A stretch of DNA of 64,000 nt from Bacillus shivajii (lineage in GTDB: Bacteria; Bacillota; Bacilli; Bacillales; Salisediminibacteriaceae). A model generated the notes under the pieces. The model worked only from the letters and a program-made list of their open reading frames with translations. It did no database searches and was not told the DNA's origin. A program made the translations under genes and the position numbers. Shown piece after piece: positions 29,390-38,024 of the stretch. Location: the NCBI RefSeq assembly GCF_020519665.1, contig NZ_CP084703.1:2356001-2420000 (forward strand), read 5' to 3'. How positions within the stretch are numbered: position 1 is the first letter of the stretch; each line of letters opens with the position of its first letter.

Positions 29390-30621
29390 AATTTGGTAAG
29401 TTTAAGGTCCAAATATAATGCTATTTTTTGATTCGGGCTTTTTAAATCAATCCCACTAATTTCGGATATTCTTTTTAACCGATAATTTAATGTATTCGTG
29501 TGTACATGCAATTGTTTAGATGCTTCATTAACATTACTATCATAATTTAAAAAAACTTCTAACGATTCTAAAAGGTGAGTTTTATGAATTTTATCGTAGT
29601 TTTTTAATTTTTCAAGGGCTGTATTTTCATAATAGTCTTCTTGGTTTTTTTGCAGAAGAACATCAAGGTACCTGTATATTCCTAACTCTTGATACGTATG
29701 AGTATGTCCGACATCATCTGGAAATTTGTGTTTCAATCGTAATAGTGTTAGTGCTTGCTGATAACTTGCTTCAATTTTTTCATAATTGTCGTAACAATTG
29801 CCACATGCACCTTTAATTTGATCGATTTTAAATCGCTTATTCATCTGTGAAATGAATTCATCAATATATTCTTTTGCACATAATTTCCCTTTATGAACAG
29901 GTAGGGGTGAACATAATAAAATGAAATCATTACGGTCAATGACATGAAAAGTCACCTGAACTTGCTGCGTTGTTTTAATCATATAAGAAATATCGGATTC
30001 AATTTTGTCAGTGATCTCATGATCAAATTGAAAAACAATCACAGCTATTGGTGTTGGTGGTCGAATATTTAATCGTTCTAGCTTTTCTATTATTTCTTCA
30101 TGAGATTTCAAATCTCCTGTTAAAAGTTGCCAGAAAAACTCTTTATGGCCTTCTTCTTTCTTCTTCTTACGCACCTTTAACTGTAATAACTGATTCTTTG
30201 CAGATTGTGCAGCTTTTTTTAATAACAGCAATTCTTTTTCTGAAAGTTTGTTATCGATTTCGAGCACCCATATATAACCTAAGATTTCAGTTTTTGTCCG
30301 TATAGCTATTGCCACTCTATTACCTAGACCGACACCTGTAATTTTTGAAATACGAATTGGGTCTTCACTTTTATTAAGGGTTGGAATAACCCCATCTTTC
30401 CATAAGCTATTAATAACATTTTCTGGTACCCTTCGCCCCATGATCGTGGCGATTCTTGCAGAATCTGTACGATCATCATGTGAACTATATGCTAATAGAC
30501 GGTGGTTGGCGTCTTCAATGGTTACTGGACATTCCATCACGTCACTAATTTTATCTACTAAGTTTTCTAAACTTCCAAACGACCCTTTAAATGGGTCATA
30601 ATCTAATTGATTTTCATTCAT
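29368..30621 (-). CDS. adeR: PucR/CdaR-type transcriptional regulator, AdeR-like activator of ald
   Basis: Encodes 417 residues. The N-terminal part resembles a GAF-like sensor (PVTIEDANHRLLAYSS), the middle a GGDEF-derived CdaR region, and the C-terminus the PucR helix-turn-helix: NEASKQLHVHTNTLNYRLKR. In B. subtilis AdeR lies next to ald and activates it in response to alanine; the same linkage here makes this assignment likely. ATG at 30621 chosen because GAGGAG is 8 bp upstream; the frame is open from 30642. The divergent symporter gene at 30896 could be a second target. Confidence 0.82.
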   Translation of the reverse strand: MNENQLDYDPFKGSFGSLENLVDKISDVMECPVTIEDANHRLLAYSSHDDRTDSARIATIMGRRVPENVINSLWKDGVIPTLNKSEDPIRISKITGVGLGNRVAIAIRTKTEILGYIWVLEIDNKLSEKELLLLKKAAQSAKNQLLQLKVRKKKKEEGHKEFFWQLLTGDLKSHEEIIEKLERLNIRPPTPIAVIVFQFDHEITDKIESDISYMIKTTQQVQVTFHVIDRNDFILLCSPLPVHKGKLCAKEYIDEFISQMNKRFKIDQIKGACGNCYDNYEKIEASYQQALTLLRLKHKFPDDVGHTHTYQELGIYRYLDVLLQKNQEDYYENTALEKLKNYDKIHKTHLLESLEVFLNYDSNVNEASKQLHVHTNTLNYRLKRISEISGIDLKSPNQKIALYLDLKLTKLKKRPYL

Positions 30622-30895
30622 GAAAAAACTCCTCAAACACATAAGTAAAACGAAATACTTCTTATATAATTGTAACTAAAAATAATCGAACATACTAGCT
30701 TTTTTCTGTTCTCATTTCTATATCACTCGAAGAGAAATGATATAAATTATTCCGAATCTTATAATCTATTTGTTATATTGCACAAAAATCTGATATTATA
30801 TTTTAATAATATTACAACACATCATTGTTCACTAAAATGTTAAAATCAGTACACACTTCCCTTGAAAGCGCTATCATATTTAGGAGGAACAACAA

Positions 30896-32314
30896 ATGGA
30901 TATTCTAGGAATTTTAGACAGAATTAATGGTGTTTTGTGGGGTACACCAAGTTTAATCCTACTGTTTGGAACCGGACTTCTCTTAACGGTCATGTTAAGA
31001 GGGCTTCAGTTTAGGAAGCTATTCTACGCTTTTAAACTAGCATTTACGAAAGAAGGTCAATCTAGTTCAAAAGATGAAGGTGATGTTAGTAACTTTAAAG
31101 CTTTAATGACAGCATTAGCTGGGACAATCGGAAATGGTAATATCGCCGGGGTTGCAACTGCAATTACCCTAGGTGGGCCAGGTGCAATCTTTTGGATGTG
31201 GATCGTAGGTCTTTTAGGTATGGCAACGAAATATGCTGAGGCTTTACTGGCGATGAAATATCGTGTCAAAAATGCAAATGGTGAGTATTCTAGTGGGCCA
31301 ATGTATTATGTTGAAAGAGGTTTAGGTAAGAAATTCAAATGGTTAGCTATTGCTTTTGCTATATTTGGCGCATTTGCTGCACTAGGGATTGGTAATAGCG
31401 TACAATCAAACACGATCGCTGATGTTATGGAAACTTCTTTTGGTGTTAGTAATATTGTTACAGGTGTTTTACTTGCAGGACTAGCTGCGTTAATTATTTT
31501 TGGTGGATTACAACGTATTAGTGCTGTTGCAGGATTTTTTGTGCCTATTATGGCAGTGTTTTATATTGCAGGTGCAATGCTGATTCTTCTCGTTAATTTT
31601 GACCAAATTATTCCTGCATTCCAAACCATTTTTTACTATGCATTTAACCCAGTTGCAGCAGCTGGTGGTTTTGTAGGTGTGGTCGTTTCTGAAGCAATAC
31701 GTAACGGTGTTGCTCGAGGTATATTCTCAAATGAAGCAGGTCTTGGTACAGCAGCACTTATTGCAGGTAATGCGAAAACTGACCATCCTGTAAAACAAGC
31801 TCTAGTTGCAATGACAGGTACGTTTATCGTTACAATCATTGTTTGTACGATGACTGGATTAGTCCTTGTTATTTCTGGATTTTGGGACCCAACGGGTGGA
31901 CAAATCTCTGGAATCGCACACGATGCAGTTGGTCTTGACGGTGGTGCATTGACAAGTGCAGCGTTCGCCTCTGTTTTAGGTGTTGTCGGTGAATATATTG
32001 TTGCATTCTCTATCATTTTCTTCGGATTTTCAACAATCGTCGGATGGTACGTATACGGAGAAAAATGTTTTGAATATATTGCAGGTTCAAAAGGAATTAG
32101 TGGATATCGTGCAGTGTACATTCTTGCATGTGGAATGGGTGCAGTAGCTAACTTAACAACTGTATGGGCATTTGCTGATATGGCAAACGCACTTATGATG
32201 ATTCCTAACTTAATTGCTTTAATTCTATTAAGTAAGGTCGTTGTTCGTGAAACGAATGACTACTTTACAAACCATTATAAAGCAGCTTCTGTTGATATGA
32301 AAAAAGCTAGTTAA
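30896..32314 (+). CDS. Sodium:alanine symporter, AGCS family
   Basis: Encodes 472 residues with about ten membrane segments. The family motif GNGNIAGVATAITLGGPGA is at about residues 78-96, and FSNEAGLGTAALIAG is also conserved. Such proteins import alanine or glycine with Na+ (or H+). AGGAGGA precedes the ATG. Placement beside adeR, ald and alr gives a complete alanine uptake and use cluster. Confidence 0.93.
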   Translation: MDILGILDRINGVLWGTPSLILLFGTGLLLTVMLRGLQFRKLFYAFKLAFTKEGQSSSKDEGDVSNFKALMTALAGTIGNGNIAGVATAITLGGPGAIFWMWIVGLLGMATKYAEALLAMKYRVKNANGEYSSGPMYYVERGLGKKFKWLAIAFAIFGAFAALGIGNSVQSNTIADVMETSFGVSNIVTGVLLAGLAALIIFGGLQRISAVAGFFVPIMAVFYIAGAMLILLVNFDQIIPAFQTIFYYAFNPVAAAGGFVGVVVSEAIRNGVARGIFSNEAGLGTAALIAGNAKTDHPVKQALVAMTGTFIVTIIVCTMTGLVLVISGFWDPTGGQISGIAHDAVGLDGGALTSAAFASVLGVVGEYIVAFSIIFFGFSTIVGWYVYGEKCFEYIAGSKGISGYRAVYILACGMGAVANLTTVWAFADMANALMMIPNLIALILLSKVVVRETNDYFTNHYKAASVDMKKAS

Positions 32315-32321
32315 ATAGAAA

Positions 32322-32354
32322 GAGGCTGTCCAAAAGTGGCAGCCTCGTTTTTTT
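32322..32354 (+). terminator. Terminator of the alanine symporter gene
   Basis: GAGGCTG pairs with CAGCCTC, followed by a run of T. Confidence 0.8.
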
Positions 32355-32391
32355 ATAGCTAAGTACAGCTTGATAAGTATAACTCAAATCG

Positions 32392-32515
32392 CGTTAGGCG
32401 GACGCTTTCCGCAGGCACGGCCTCAACTTCCCAAAACTCATTCCATGTGTTTTGGGTGATTTTCGGCTCGTGCTTTTCCTGCTGGAGTCCCCACCTAACG
32501 CTTTTTGGAGCATTT
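32392..32515 (+). repeat. Interspersed repeat (type A), short copy
   Basis: GGCGGACGCTTTCCGCAGGC, CACGGCCTCAACTTCC, GTGATTTTCGGCTCGTG and CTGCTGGAGTCCCCACC occur in the same order as in the 14580-15005 block. The rest of the gap up to 32882 shows no convincing gene; a frame at 32394-32654 runs through the repeat and is not counted. Confidence 0.65.
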
Positions 32516-32788
32516 TAATTGAATTAAAAAAAATGAGTATCCTACTAGTTATGTGCATGTTTCTACTAATTCTCGATGAGTAATTGTCTTGCCCAATACA
32601 ATGGTGAAGAAGACGACTAAACAATTCACCTTCCTGTTTTCTTCTATTGGTCATCCTTCATTTTAATAAAGCTAATAACTCCACATCTGTGTACCTTCCT
32701 AACCCCCAACTTCTTGTCCCTTTAATATCATACTTATTAACTAACTTTACTGTTTTCTAAATCGATTATTTGTTATCACGAAATATAT

Positions 32789-32816
32789 AACCACCCAAGC
32801 GTATTTTGGGTGGTTA
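32789..32816 (-). terminator. Hairpin downstream of the 50-residue basic protein gene
   Basis: AACCACCCAA pairs with TTGGGTGGTT. On the minus strand it is followed by an AT-rich stretch without a clean T-run. Confidence 0.5.
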
Positions 32817-32882
32817 CCGTTACTTAATCATGATAGGAACGATTAGTGTAAGCAATATTTTAAAAATCATGTCTCGAGGAAT

Positions 32883-33035
32883 TTATTCATCCCTCACACG
32901 GTTTTTAAATGCTTCATCCGTCACTAAATATTCTTTTTCATGTGAATTATGTTTTGATTTCTGTCTTTCGCTTCCTTTAGGAAAATCTCCAGGGTGACTC
33001 TTTTTTTTATGATTTAAGCTTTTTCCACGTCCCAA
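32883..33035 (-). CDS. Very small basic protein, 50 residues, spore-protein-like
   Basis: A TTG start at 33035 lies 6 bp from AAGGAGGTCC, a nearly perfect ribosome-binding site. The product is rich in Lys, Ser and His (LNHKKKSHPGDFPKGSER, then EYLVTDEAFKNRVRDE). Composition and size resemble minor small acid-soluble spore proteins, but I do not recognise the family. It is the first of three tiny minus-strand genes. Confidence 0.55.
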   Translation of the reverse strand: MGRGKSLNHKKKSHPGDFPKGSERQKSKHNSHEKEYLVTDEAFKNRVRDE

Positions 33036-33115
33036 ATTTTGGACCTCCTTCAAAATTGATCAACCTTATTTTTTTCAAATGTCCATTTCCTTATGCAGAA
33101 GCAATGATTTCACCT

Positions 33116-33271
33116 TTAATCCTCCATAAAAAGCCTAGCATAATACATCGATCCTTCATCTAATTTTTTGTCATTTTCTACTTTCTTTACATCTTTTTGT
33201 TGTTTGTTAGAGGATATTTGAAAGCTCCCCGACACATTTAACACGGAGTCCTTTGTTTTATTTTTTTCCAA
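33116..33271 (-). CDS. Very small hydrophilic protein, 51 residues
   Basis: Most likely starts at TTG 33271, with AAGGGAG about 7 bp upstream; the frame is open to 33316. The product begins with Lys-rich residues, has LNVSGSFQISSN in the middle and ends GSMYYARLFMED. Not recognised. Lies between two other tiny genes on the same strand. Confidence 0.45.
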   Translation of the reverse strand: MEKNKTKDSVLNVSGSFQISSNKQQKDVKKVENDKKLDEGSMYYARLFMED

Positions 33272-33353
33272 AGGATATTCTCCCTTCTCTTTTTTGTTTT
33301 TAATAAAAATAGACAACCATTATAAAGTAGTGGTTATCCATTTTATACAACAA

Positions 33354-33485
33354 TTATTTCTTATTTTTTCTTGCAGCTCTTTTTCTTTCTTTTTTACTTT
33401 GTGTATGCTCAATTGCAAATTCTGTATCGCTTGCATTATGCCCTCCAGTATGAGGCTGTTTACGATTATCATTACGATTTGTCAT
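33354..33485 (-). CDS. Very small basic protein, 43 residues
   Basis: ATG at 33485, with GGGGTGGGG upstream. The product is highly polar (MTNRNDNRKQPHTGGHN) and ends in a Lys/Arg-rich tail, KKERKRAARKNKK. Such composition is common among minor spore or nucleic-acid-associated proteins of Bacillaceae; the family was not identified. Confidence 0.55.
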   Translation of the reverse strand: MTNRNDNRKQPHTGGHNASDTEFAIEHTQSKKERKRAARKNKK

Positions 33486-33672
33486 TATACCCCACCCCGT
33501 CCTTTATGATTTTGTGTATAGCTTGCTTTCAAACATTCACTTATATTGTGATGTTTTTAAACATGATTTATTCTTCTTAAATCAATAACACCCAACCTCA
33601 ACTAAGTGTGTGGAGAACAGTGAAAAAACACCGTTCTTTTATGGACGATCACCTGACCTTTTCCTGTATATG

Positions 33673-34002
33673 CTAAAGCTTTTCTTTTACATCAAAGTGT
33701 CCTCGTAACACTTGAGTAAGGTATTCAACTGGAGTGGTTTCAACCTGCCCATACCCTTTCTGTGTGTACAAATGAGTGGCATTTGGCAATTCCCTTTTTA
33801 ATTGCTTTCGCAAACTTTCACCTGCTTCATCTGCATCAACGAGAATATAAACATCAAGGTCTTCAATTGGCAAAATTAAGGTTTCAAGTTTTTCGTCACT
33901 TAACGTTCCGTATGTACAAATAACATCTACTGGCTCATCAAGTACTCGTTTTACTCGTTTACGATCACTCGTACCTTCAACAATTAAAACTTTATCAACC
34001 AT
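33673..34002 (-). CDS. Stand-alone toprim-domain protein
   Basis: Encodes 109 residues. VLIVEGTSDRKRV provides the toprim Glu and LVDADEAG the DxD pair, so the metal-binding site looks intact. It is close in size to toprim proteins related to RNase M5 but lacks that enzyme's extra region. A nuclease or nucleotidyl-transfer role is plausible; substrate unknown. A weak hairpin lies about 40 bp downstream. Confidence 0.8.
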   Translation of the reverse strand: MVDKVLIVEGTSDRKRVKRVLDEPVDVICTYGTLSDEKLETLILPIEDLDVYILVDADEAGESLRKQLKRELPNATHLYTQKGYGQVETTPVEYLTQVLRGHFDVKEKL

Positions 34003-34265
34003 GTTATCCTCATCCCTTTTTTCACCTTTTATTTCGTATATAAACCTTCATCTTTCATGTAATGACTATTATTTGCAAGTTACCATAAGAAATAAACGAA
34101 CATCAACTGCATTAAATAGGGTCTATTACATATATATGTTGTTCAGCAATGAATCATTAACGTTATACAATTATCGAAATGAACGGTAGATGTTCTAACA
34201 ATAATGTAGAAATCACGCATAGTTATTCCGTATGATTTGATTAAGTCAATTATTGGAGGGGTCTC

Positions 34266-34538
34266 ATGGAAAGAAATACTGTTTTAAATATACAAACTGA
34301 AAGAGTTTCTTTTCAGGAGGTTATCGAATTTGTTCAGTTAAATCGTTCGTTTAAAAGCCAAGTATACATCAATAAACACAATCAACAATTCAATGGCAAT
34401 AGTATTACGAGTATGATGAGAGTACTCTTGACTGCAAAAGTTGGTGAACACTTTATTGTCAATGTCATAGGTGAACATGCTGATTCCGAAATTATTGATA
34501 TTATAAAACTCCTTGAGAAGACCGTATCATTCAACTAA
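34266..34538 (+). CDS. HPr-like protein without the phosphorylatable His
   Basis: Encodes 90 residues. The second half aligns with HPr: an NG turn, then SITSMMRVLLTAKVGEHF matching the region around Ser46 and its helix, and a final helix EIIDIIKLLEKT. The N-terminal segment that should contain His15 reads ERVSFQEVIEF, with no His, and the Ser46 position appears to be Thr or Ser depending on alignment. Crh of B. subtilis also lacks His15, so a regulatory rather than sugar-transport role is possible. GGAGGGG precedes the ATG. Confidence 0.7.
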   Translation: MERNTVLNIQTERVSFQEVIEFVQLNRSFKSQVYINKHNQQFNGNSITSMMRVLLTAKVGEHFIVNVIGEHADSEIIDIIKLLEKTVSFN

Positions 34539-34666
34539 AGGTACATTAAACAATAGGTGCGTTTTTATCATATATCCAATAATTGATAATTGATTCTTTA
34601 TGTTTTACGCGATATCGATTATAGTAATAACAGTAAAGCATTAATATAACATCAAGGAGATATAAT

Positions 34667-34849
34667 ATGGAGTCAGAAATCATTATTGTATTTTTAGGTA
34701 TAGGATTATTTTTATTAGCAGGATTATTTGGCGGCTTAGGTATACTCTTTCTTTTGAAAAATAAAAGGAAGCAGCTATCAACGATTTTTCTAAGTACTGG
34801 GGTTTCACTCATCGCTGTTTATATCATCACGTTATTTATCATCCTTTAA
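34667..34849 (+). CDS. Two-segment small membrane protein, 60 residues
   Basis: ATG 34667 with AAGGAGATAT upstream. Two hydrophobic segments (residues 4-30 and 39-60) flank a short basic loop, KNKRKQ. Not recognised; monocistronic, ending just before a bidirectional terminator. Confidence 0.6.
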   Translation: MESEIIIVFLGIGLFLLAGLFGGLGILFLLKNKRKQLSTIFLSTGVSLIAVYIITLFIIL

Positions 34850-34865
34850 AAAAAGTGATACACAA

Positions 34866-34897
34866 AGCCTGAATCTCATCCTATTGAGGTTCAGGCT
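34866..34897. terminator. Bidirectional terminator
   Basis: AGCCTGAATCTCA pairs with TGAGGTTCAGGCT; outer bases extend the stem and T-runs lie on both sides. Confidence 0.75.
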
Positions 34898-34903
34898 ATT
34901 GAA

Positions 34904-36043
34904 TCACCTTTTTGTTTTTATAAATGCAGAAGCCACAATTGCTGTAATTGGAATAGATAAGATTAAACCAATACTCCCCGCAGCTGTTCTTAATATTTCA
35001 ACAGCTAAAAACTCCATGTGTATAACCTGCGAAAGTGTACTCTCATAACTATACAACATCATTAAAATAGGAAGTGCTGCACCTACATATGCTAAGATTA
35101 ACGTATTTGCCATCGTTCCCATAATATCCTTACCAACATTCATCCCTGATTTAAGTAATTCATTTTTTTTAATATACGGTTTCGTTCTTCTAACTTCTTC
35201 CATTGATGAAGCAATAGAAATCGCTACATCCATAATTGCTCCTACAGCACCGATAATGATACCTGCCAATAATATTCCTTTTAAATCAAAACTTCCATCG
35301 TGTGAAAGTGTGACGAGCATTTGTTCATCTACACTATGGTAACCCGTCAATCGCATTAATTGTGAAAACAAAATCGAGATAAAAGCTGCAGAAGCAAGTC
35401 CCCCAATTGTTCCAAGTATGGCTGCAACTGTTTTTTTCGATAATCCGCTTATAATAATAAAAGTAACAATTGTAACGATTGAACCTGTAGTAATCGCTAA
35501 GTAGACAGGTGAATACCCAGCAAATAAGAGTGGTATCATAAATTTAAAAATCAGAAATAATGTAAAACCTAATGTGAGTATGGATTTAATCCCCTGTTTT
35601 CGACCAAAAATTAATAGTAAACCGACGAGTACAACAACAAGAGCAATGGTTGAGGAATCTCTCGTATGACTCATTACCTCAGATTTAATAATTTCTCCAT
35701 CGACAATAACAAGCTCAACTACAACTTCATCATTTTTATTAAGCCAAAATTCATTTTCATCATTACCTGTTCCATTAGGCAGATACTTTTCACTAACCGC
35801 TAATAATATTTCACCTTCAAACTGACCATCTAATATCTCAACCCTCGCAGATTGATACTGTAATTGAATACCATTGAAAACATTTGATCCATAGTTCTCT
35901 TCAACAATTTCTAATACTTTAGCAGTTGGTAGAAGAGTTTCAGTAGAATCCTCATTGTCCGCAGTTACTTGATCACTACCATATATCAAGAAAATAAATA
36001 AAAGAATTAATTGGAAAATTCGTTTTTTCCCCAAAAGTAACAT
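34904..36043 (-). CDS. YibE/YibF-type membrane protein
   Basis: Encodes 379 residues. An N-terminal signal-like segment is followed by an extracytoplasmic domain of about 120 residues and then about seven membrane segments, the plan of YibE/F-family proteins of Firmicutes (function unknown). The start is uncertain: ATG 36043 directly follows AGAGAGG, TTG 36034 has better spacing, and the frame is open to 36055. Monocistronic; terminator just after the stop. Confidence 0.82.
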   Translation of the reverse strand: MLLLGKKRIFQLILLFIFLIYGSDQVTADNEDSTETLLPTAKVLEIVEENYGSNVFNGIQLQYQSARVEILDGQFEGEILLAVSEKYLPNGTGNDENEFWLNKNDEVVVELVIVDGEIIKSEVMSHTRDSSTIALVVVLVGLLLIFGRKQGIKSILTLGFTLFLIFKFMIPLLFAGYSPVYLAITTGSIVTIVTFIIISGLSKKTVAAILGTIGGLASAAFISILFSQLMRLTGYHSVDEQMLVTLSHDGSFDLKGILLAGIIIGAVGAIMDVAISIASSMEEVRRTKPYIKKNELLKSGMNVGKDIMGTMANTLILAYVGAALPILMMLYSYESTLSQVIHMEFLAVEILRTAAGSIGLILSIPITAIVASAFIKTKR

Positions 36044-36423
36044 CCTCTCTTTCAAACATTTAACTATTAATCTAGTAAATATATATTAATAGACTAAAGT
36101 AATTATGATTGAATGAGGAAAAGTACTGTGAAATTCTATTGTTAAAGTACATAATATGGTAATGCCCTTGAACATACTTTTGCAATAAAAATTCAGAAAT
36201 GCAAGAATTAACAGTAATTTATATGAATGTAAAAAAGCCATACATTTAGGGTTTTTGAATGAATCACTTGTAAATATTGTTACGACATCTTAATTATTCA
36301 CCTCTTCAACAAACGTTCCGATACCAGGCACCTTATGATTCTTACGCATCAAGTCCCTGATGCGCAGTAACTAATTGGCTATGTATGTTGCTTTGTTTAA
36401 GATTATTTACTCATTTTGATCAT

Positions 36424-36621
36424 TCAGACGAGTTTTTTTGAAAGAAGTCTAATAATTTCGGCTATACCTAATAAAAGAAAACCACCAAATAAACTACCTG
36501 CAAGCACTAATAGGTGCAAACCATCACCCATATCAAACATTATTAGTACAAGTATCCCAAAAATTAGTGTACCAATAGCTGGAATATATAATAGTAGTGC
36601 AATAGCATTTAAATCTTTCAA
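36424..36621 (-). CDS. Small two-segment membrane protein, 65 residues
   Basis: TTG start at 36621 with GGGGGTGAG 5 bp upstream. Residues 5-30 and 35-58 are hydrophobic with Gly in both. Not recognised. It marks the left edge of the accessory region. The gap 36056-36423 has no clear gene apart from a 19-codon frame at 36290-36349. Confidence 0.55.
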   Translation of the reverse strand: MKDLNAIALLLYIPAIGTLIFGILVLIMFDMGDGLHLLVLAGSLFGGFLLLGIAEIIRLLSKKLV

Positions 36622-36718
36622 ATTCTCACCCCCTACATATTATCAAATATTTGTTACAGTCTTTTTTATAAAGTTTAATAAGAGAATGTACCGAACATAC
36701 CTCTTTATTGAATGAAAC

Positions 36719-36805
36719 TCCCTATTAGTTTAACATCATTTTCCATTTTATTGGCACAAAAAATGAGCTGCAACGTTGCAACTCGAAATTTTACTAACGC
36801 ACCCG
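36719..36805 (+). repeat. Spacer repeat R1 (about 90 bp)
   Basis: Begins CCCTATTAGTTTAAC, then CATCATTTTCCA, TTGGCACAAAAAATGAG, the palindrome GAGCTGCAACGTTGCAACTC, AAATTTTACTAACGC and ACCCG. Lies on the 3' side of the minus-strand lipoprotein gene 36821-37309. Closely related copies are R2 and R3. Confidence 0.8.
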
Positions 36806-36820
36806 TTTTTTGAAGAACTT

Positions 36821-37309
36821 TTATTCAATATCCAAGTAAAAAACATAACTTGCAGTACCTTGTTCCCAACTAGCAAGAATCTCAAAAATCTTTTTTCCCT
36901 CATGAATTGAAAGGTCTAATTCATTATTTGACCCTAAAACATTATGTTCAGTATCCCATTCTCTTGCTTGATAGGTTTTTGGTGTGGTTTCAAATTCAAA
37001 AGATATATCCGTATTTGCATCTACTTTTTGTGGCTCTCTCATTTCAACAATTATTGAAGGGGAATAAGAGTCAGCTTCAATACTTTCTGTGGTCCCATCA
37101 CTATGCTCAAAAGTCCAACTATGCGAGCCAAGTACTGGGTTTATTGTTTCCTCCCCAACAACCATGTATAAATTCGGTGGTTTTCGTAATTGGCTTACGT
37201 TTTCGTTTGGTTCATTATTATTGTTTGTTTCTTGAGTATTATCGGAACACCCTATAATAGCTATAAGTCCTATAATGGTAAGTGTTAAAATTTTTATACT
37301 AAACTTCAT
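36821..37309 (-). CDS. Predicted lipoprotein, 162 residues
   Basis: ATG 37309, AAGGG about 9 bp upstream. A hydrophobic signal ends in AIIGC, giving lipidation at about Cys19, then an Asn/Glu-rich linker and a beta-rich domain of about 130 residues. The family was not recognised. It sits between repeats R1 and R2 as a single-gene unit of the accessory region. Confidence 0.75.
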   Translation of the reverse strand: MKFSIKILTLTIIGLIAIIGCSDNTQETNNNNEPNENVSQLRKPPNLYMVVGEETINPVLGSHSWTFEHSDGTTESIEADSYSPSIIVEMREPQKVDANTDISFEFETTPKTYQAREWDTEHNVLGSNNELDLSIHEGKKIFEILASWEQGTASYVFYLDIE

Positions 37310-37387
37310 TCCCGACATCCCTTTTTTATGAAGACGACAAAAGTGCAAAAGCGGTTCACTTATAAAGAAATTTTATTAAAGCATCCT

Positions 37388-37480
37388 CGCCTTTAGTTTA
37401 ACATCATTTTCCAGATTATTGGCACAAAAAATGAGCTTCAACGTTGCAACTCAAAATTTTACTAACGCTTACCCGTTAGT
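37388..37480 (+). repeat. Spacer repeat R2 (about 90 bp)
   Basis: Same order of motifs as R1 (CCTTTAGTTTAAC ... GGCACAAAAAATGAG ... CAACGTTGCAACTC ... TTTTACTAACGC ... ACCCGTTAGT). The end ACTAACG...CGTTAGT is itself an inverted repeat. It lies on the 3' side of the interrupted lipoprotein gene. Confidence 0.8.
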
Positions 37481-37527
37481 GACACAAGCACTAGGAAAAA
37501 TCTTCTTTTAAAAACATCAAAATGTAA

Positions 37528-37865
37528 TTACTCTGTCACTATGCCAATACCACTGCAACAAATCTCATTATTATATTTCACTTGAATTAATAGAGAATCA
37601 TTAATATCTCCAGTTTTTAAAACCGTCTCTAATTTACCTTTGGAATGTCTTTCATGATAAATAAATGATACTTCAGCATCATTAAATCCTTTGGCATAAA
37701 TGTATTCATAACCCTCATCTTTTAAACTGAAATTTAAAACCCCAGAATCATCTTTTACTACTATTTCCGATAGCCACTCATCGACTAGCTCTTCATGTTC
37801 AGGTTCAACAGAATCATATGATGTTGATAGTATAAAAGGTTTGTCACTATCCTCATTGCTATTAT
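37528..37865 (-). pseudogene. C-terminal part of a lipoprotein gene split by an IS21-type element
   Basis: Reads from the insertion border to a stop at 37528, about 110 residues, starting SNEDSDKPFILS. An apparent start at 37881 and the first seven codons belong to the IS end, not the gene. Removing the IS and one 5-bp duplication joins this frame exactly to the 22-codon lipoprotein signal at 40694-40759, giving a 132-residue lipoprotein. Function of the intact protein unknown. Confidence 0.85.
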
Positions 37866-37979
37866 TGATTACAGCCAACAAAATGTACCACCAGTGACAT
37901 AGTTCTTACCACTGAATGACAAAGAATGTACCAGTAAGTGCCAAGGTATTTACCACTTCACCTTCTGTATAATTATTGA

Positions 37980-37997
37980 GCACACCTGCGGGTGTGC
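37980..37997 (+). promoter_or_regulatory. Hairpin ahead of istA
   Basis: GCACACC and GGTGTGC form a tight 7-bp stem with a 4-base loop, 28 bp before the istA start. In this place it could dampen read-through from outside promoters or hide the start region; this is inference. Confidence 0.45.
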
Positions 37998-38024
37998 CAT
38001 TATTTATGTAGGAGGTATTTTTGT

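Noticed and set aside
32394-32654. An 86-codon minus-strand gene
   Set aside because: Two thirds of it is type A repeat in a shadow frame and the start has only a weak site; the upper part alone is too little to support.
37866-37881. Start codon and first seven codons of a 117-codon gene ending at 37528
   Set aside because: They lie in the end of the IS21 element; the true N-terminus is at 40759.
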